This document shows positions 57,004 to 58,969 of a stretch of DNA of 58,969 nucleotides, piece by piece. This DNA is from Phoronis australis (Eukaryota; Phoronida; Phoronidae): positions 7,216 to 66,184 of the forward strand of contig NMRA01000605.1 of NCBI GenBank assembly GCA_002633005.1, written 5' to 3'. The position numbers and the translations under genes are program-made. Within the stretch, counting starts at the first letter, position 1. Each line of letters opens with the position of its first letter. The notes under the pieces were generated by a model. The model searched no databases. It worked only from the letters and a program-made list of their open reading frames with translations, and was not told the DNA's origin.

Positions 57004-58969
57004 GTAAGAACTGTTTTGCTTTCAGCTGTGGCCCAGAAATCTCCAGACTTCGATGAAATGTGTTTGATATGCCTGCCAAGTAGAGATAAGGAAGATTTGG
57101 AGTGGTATCTCACCTTGTTTTTTTTTTCAAGCATATGCAAAACCAAACACACCAAGAATTGTTGTTGATAATTACACTATAAACAACTTCTGGTCTACAG
57201 ACATAATCTCATATAAACCATGAATAAGGGCCCTCTTGGAAAGCAGTGCCATCACTGAAGATGCCACCCTCATTTTAAATATCACAATAAATAAAGAATA
57301 AATAAACTCCTGACCTGGCCAAGTAGCCAAAATTTGCTATTACTGATGTTTCATCCCATGCGCGTTGAATCTGTCGAGGGAAATACGGCCATGTAATAAA
57401 TTTTTCCTTATTCACCTCCGCACTACTTCAACAGCGAACTCTGACATGGAAAGTTCAAAAGGTAGGTGTGTCGACTCGACGTCATTAGTTGGTTCAATCA
57501 CCAAATTTTCGAAAAATAGTTTAAAGTTATACAATTATAGCAGTGTAAATAACGCTCAACATACAATCAGGTCTCAATCGTAACATCTGGAACAGGACTG
57601 TTAATTATATGACAGTTCTGTCTCAGTTTTCATTTGCTAAATATTTTTAATCGTCTGCAAATCGGGTGCCGATTCCTCGGTAACTCCAATATCAAGTATT
57701 GTTGTTATTTAGCTATTTTCAGGAGATGTTACAAGACAGTTCAATGAAAAGTTATCCTTGTTTTCATCTTTGTTATTTCTTTTCAAGTAATAAATCATCA
57801 CATTTAAAACTGTTTCTTTTACTAGAGAAAACTTGCAGCCTAATGCGCAAGTACATAGATATAGGATGTGATCCACCACGTGAACAATCTGAGTGAAGTA
57901 TTTAAAAAATCTGCAGAAAAATTGAAAGAAACTTAGGAATTCGAAGCGTATGGGATAAATACAAAATGCACCTCCATTGGCATACAGGAAGTAATATCCA
58001 AACTCTATATTATTTTGCGTATCGACCTCGACCTTCGGTCTTGGTCAATACGCATAATAATGTCTCATGGGATATTGCTTCATGTACGCTACTCTCGGTA
58101 CGTTTTGTGTATGTATTTTGTTGCGGAAACTATAGCTTTATTCAACTTGAAATTGTATTTTCATTTGCCAAAAATCTTTTTGCATCATTTTTTAGCCCAG
58201 ACATTACTAACAAATGCATTATCACTTATTGGCCAAGTATGACATCGGCTGGGTTTTCTGTTTTTGGGTCATACTTTAGTTAGCCAGTCATAACCTGGGC
58301 ATTGGTGATGAATGTAGTGAGCCAATCTGTATATTCACCATGATGTAGTGAGCCAGTTTGTATATTCACCATTTTGTGGAAAAGGGGTCATTGCCATAAT
58401 GGAAAACTGGTCATTTGCACTGGCATGGGGAACACCTCATATTATATTTTTTTGTCTTCAGTTGACGCTATGGAAAACATTCAAGGTGTTGTGAATGTTC
58501 CCACCAAGCCTATCTAATGTTGCAACATTGTAAAGAAGACAACTCTTGGTTTGCAAAACTGACAAAAGGTGGATTCTTTTATGTTAAAATAAAAATGTAG
58601 TACAGAGTGACCATGATATGTGTCACTTCCAACATCTTGTGATGTTACCAGTTCATGTGCAGTGACAACCATGGCTCAAAATTATTTACCCACCACGTAT
58701 TTAAAGCATTTCCTTACTGTTTACTGAAACAAGACACTGGTGGATGGCAGTTGAACAGTTGTTGTTCAGGTGTTTGTGCTGGCACTTATATGGGTGTGGG
58801 ATTTTACCTGAAACTTTGAAAACAACACTTTTAACCAAAAACTTATTTTTGTTGTTGGCTGCAAAAATAGGCGAAGAATCTCAGAAATTTAAAAAAAAAA
58901 ATGAAGGCATAATTTTCAGTTAGGCCTATTTGTCTTCAATAAATCGTGGTGTTGTTAAGCTTATGTCGT
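57004..58969 (+). other. RANBP2 intron 20 (incomplete), no further exon recognised
   Basis: No acceptor in phase 0 followed by RANBP2-like sequence was found before the right edge. A hairpin at 58016-58052 (GCGTATCGACC and its near complement around TTCGG) marks a dispersed repeat. Two copies of ATGTAGTGAGCCAATCTGTA or variant sit near 58312 and 58341. Confidence 0.6.

Noticed and set aside
58456-58517. RANBP2 exon 21 after TCTTCAG at 58455-58461
   Set aside because: In phase 0 it reads LTLWKTFKVL and stops, with no RANBP2 resemblance.

Overview
The window is eukaryotic nuclear DNA. All three genes are split by GT-AG introns with consistent phase and are recognisable from their spliced translations. 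Introns are mostly 0.3-3 kb and packed with minisatellites and decayed transposons (Penelope-like GIY-YIG, LINE reverse transcriptase, THAP/Kolobok-like, short inverted-repeat elements). This fits a non-vertebrate metazoan, probably a marine invertebrate (lophotrochozoan or invertebrate deuterostome); I cannot name the species. There are no bacterial operons, CRISPR arrays or viral genes. An 87-base run of N (31249-31335) is an assembly gap.

Layout. (1) 1812-19433, plus strand: TUBGCP3, gamma-tubulin complex component 3. Twenty-two coding exons give 869 residues to the stop; only about 40 N-terminal residues, on an exon not seen here, are missing. (2) 23532-32489, minus strand: a complete PABIR/FAM122 gene, an inhibitor of PP2A-B55, with 8 coding exons and 367 residues. 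(3) 33407 to beyond the right edge, plus strand: RANBP2/Nup358. Twenty exons give 793 codons covering the N-terminal TPR and alpha-helical domain; the Ran-binding, zinc-finger, SUMO-ligase and any cyclophilin parts would lie to the right. TUBGCP3 and PABIR converge across a 4.1-kb gap. PABIR and RANBP2 diverge from a 0.9-kb interval with NRF1-, CCAAT- and ATF/CRE-like motifs, probably a bidirectional promoter.

How the genes relate: the gamma-tubulin ring complex nucleates spindle microtubules, PABIR restrains the mitotic-exit phosphatase PP2A-B55, and RANBP2 acts at the nuclear pore and at mitotic kinetochores. All three touch mitosis, but a shared purpose is only inference.

Most unusual structure: several intronic tandem repeats are copies of exon-intron boundaries. 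RANBP2 exon 12 is preceded by three 77-bp copies of its own 3' splice site plus first 27 exon bases. TUBGCP3 exon 16 is followed by copies of its own last bases plus 5' splice site, and weaker cases follow exons 19 and 20. Other notable items are a palindrome related to a tRNA-Gly anticodon arm, two THAP-domain remnants, and a GIY-YIG fragment enclosed by inverted repeats.
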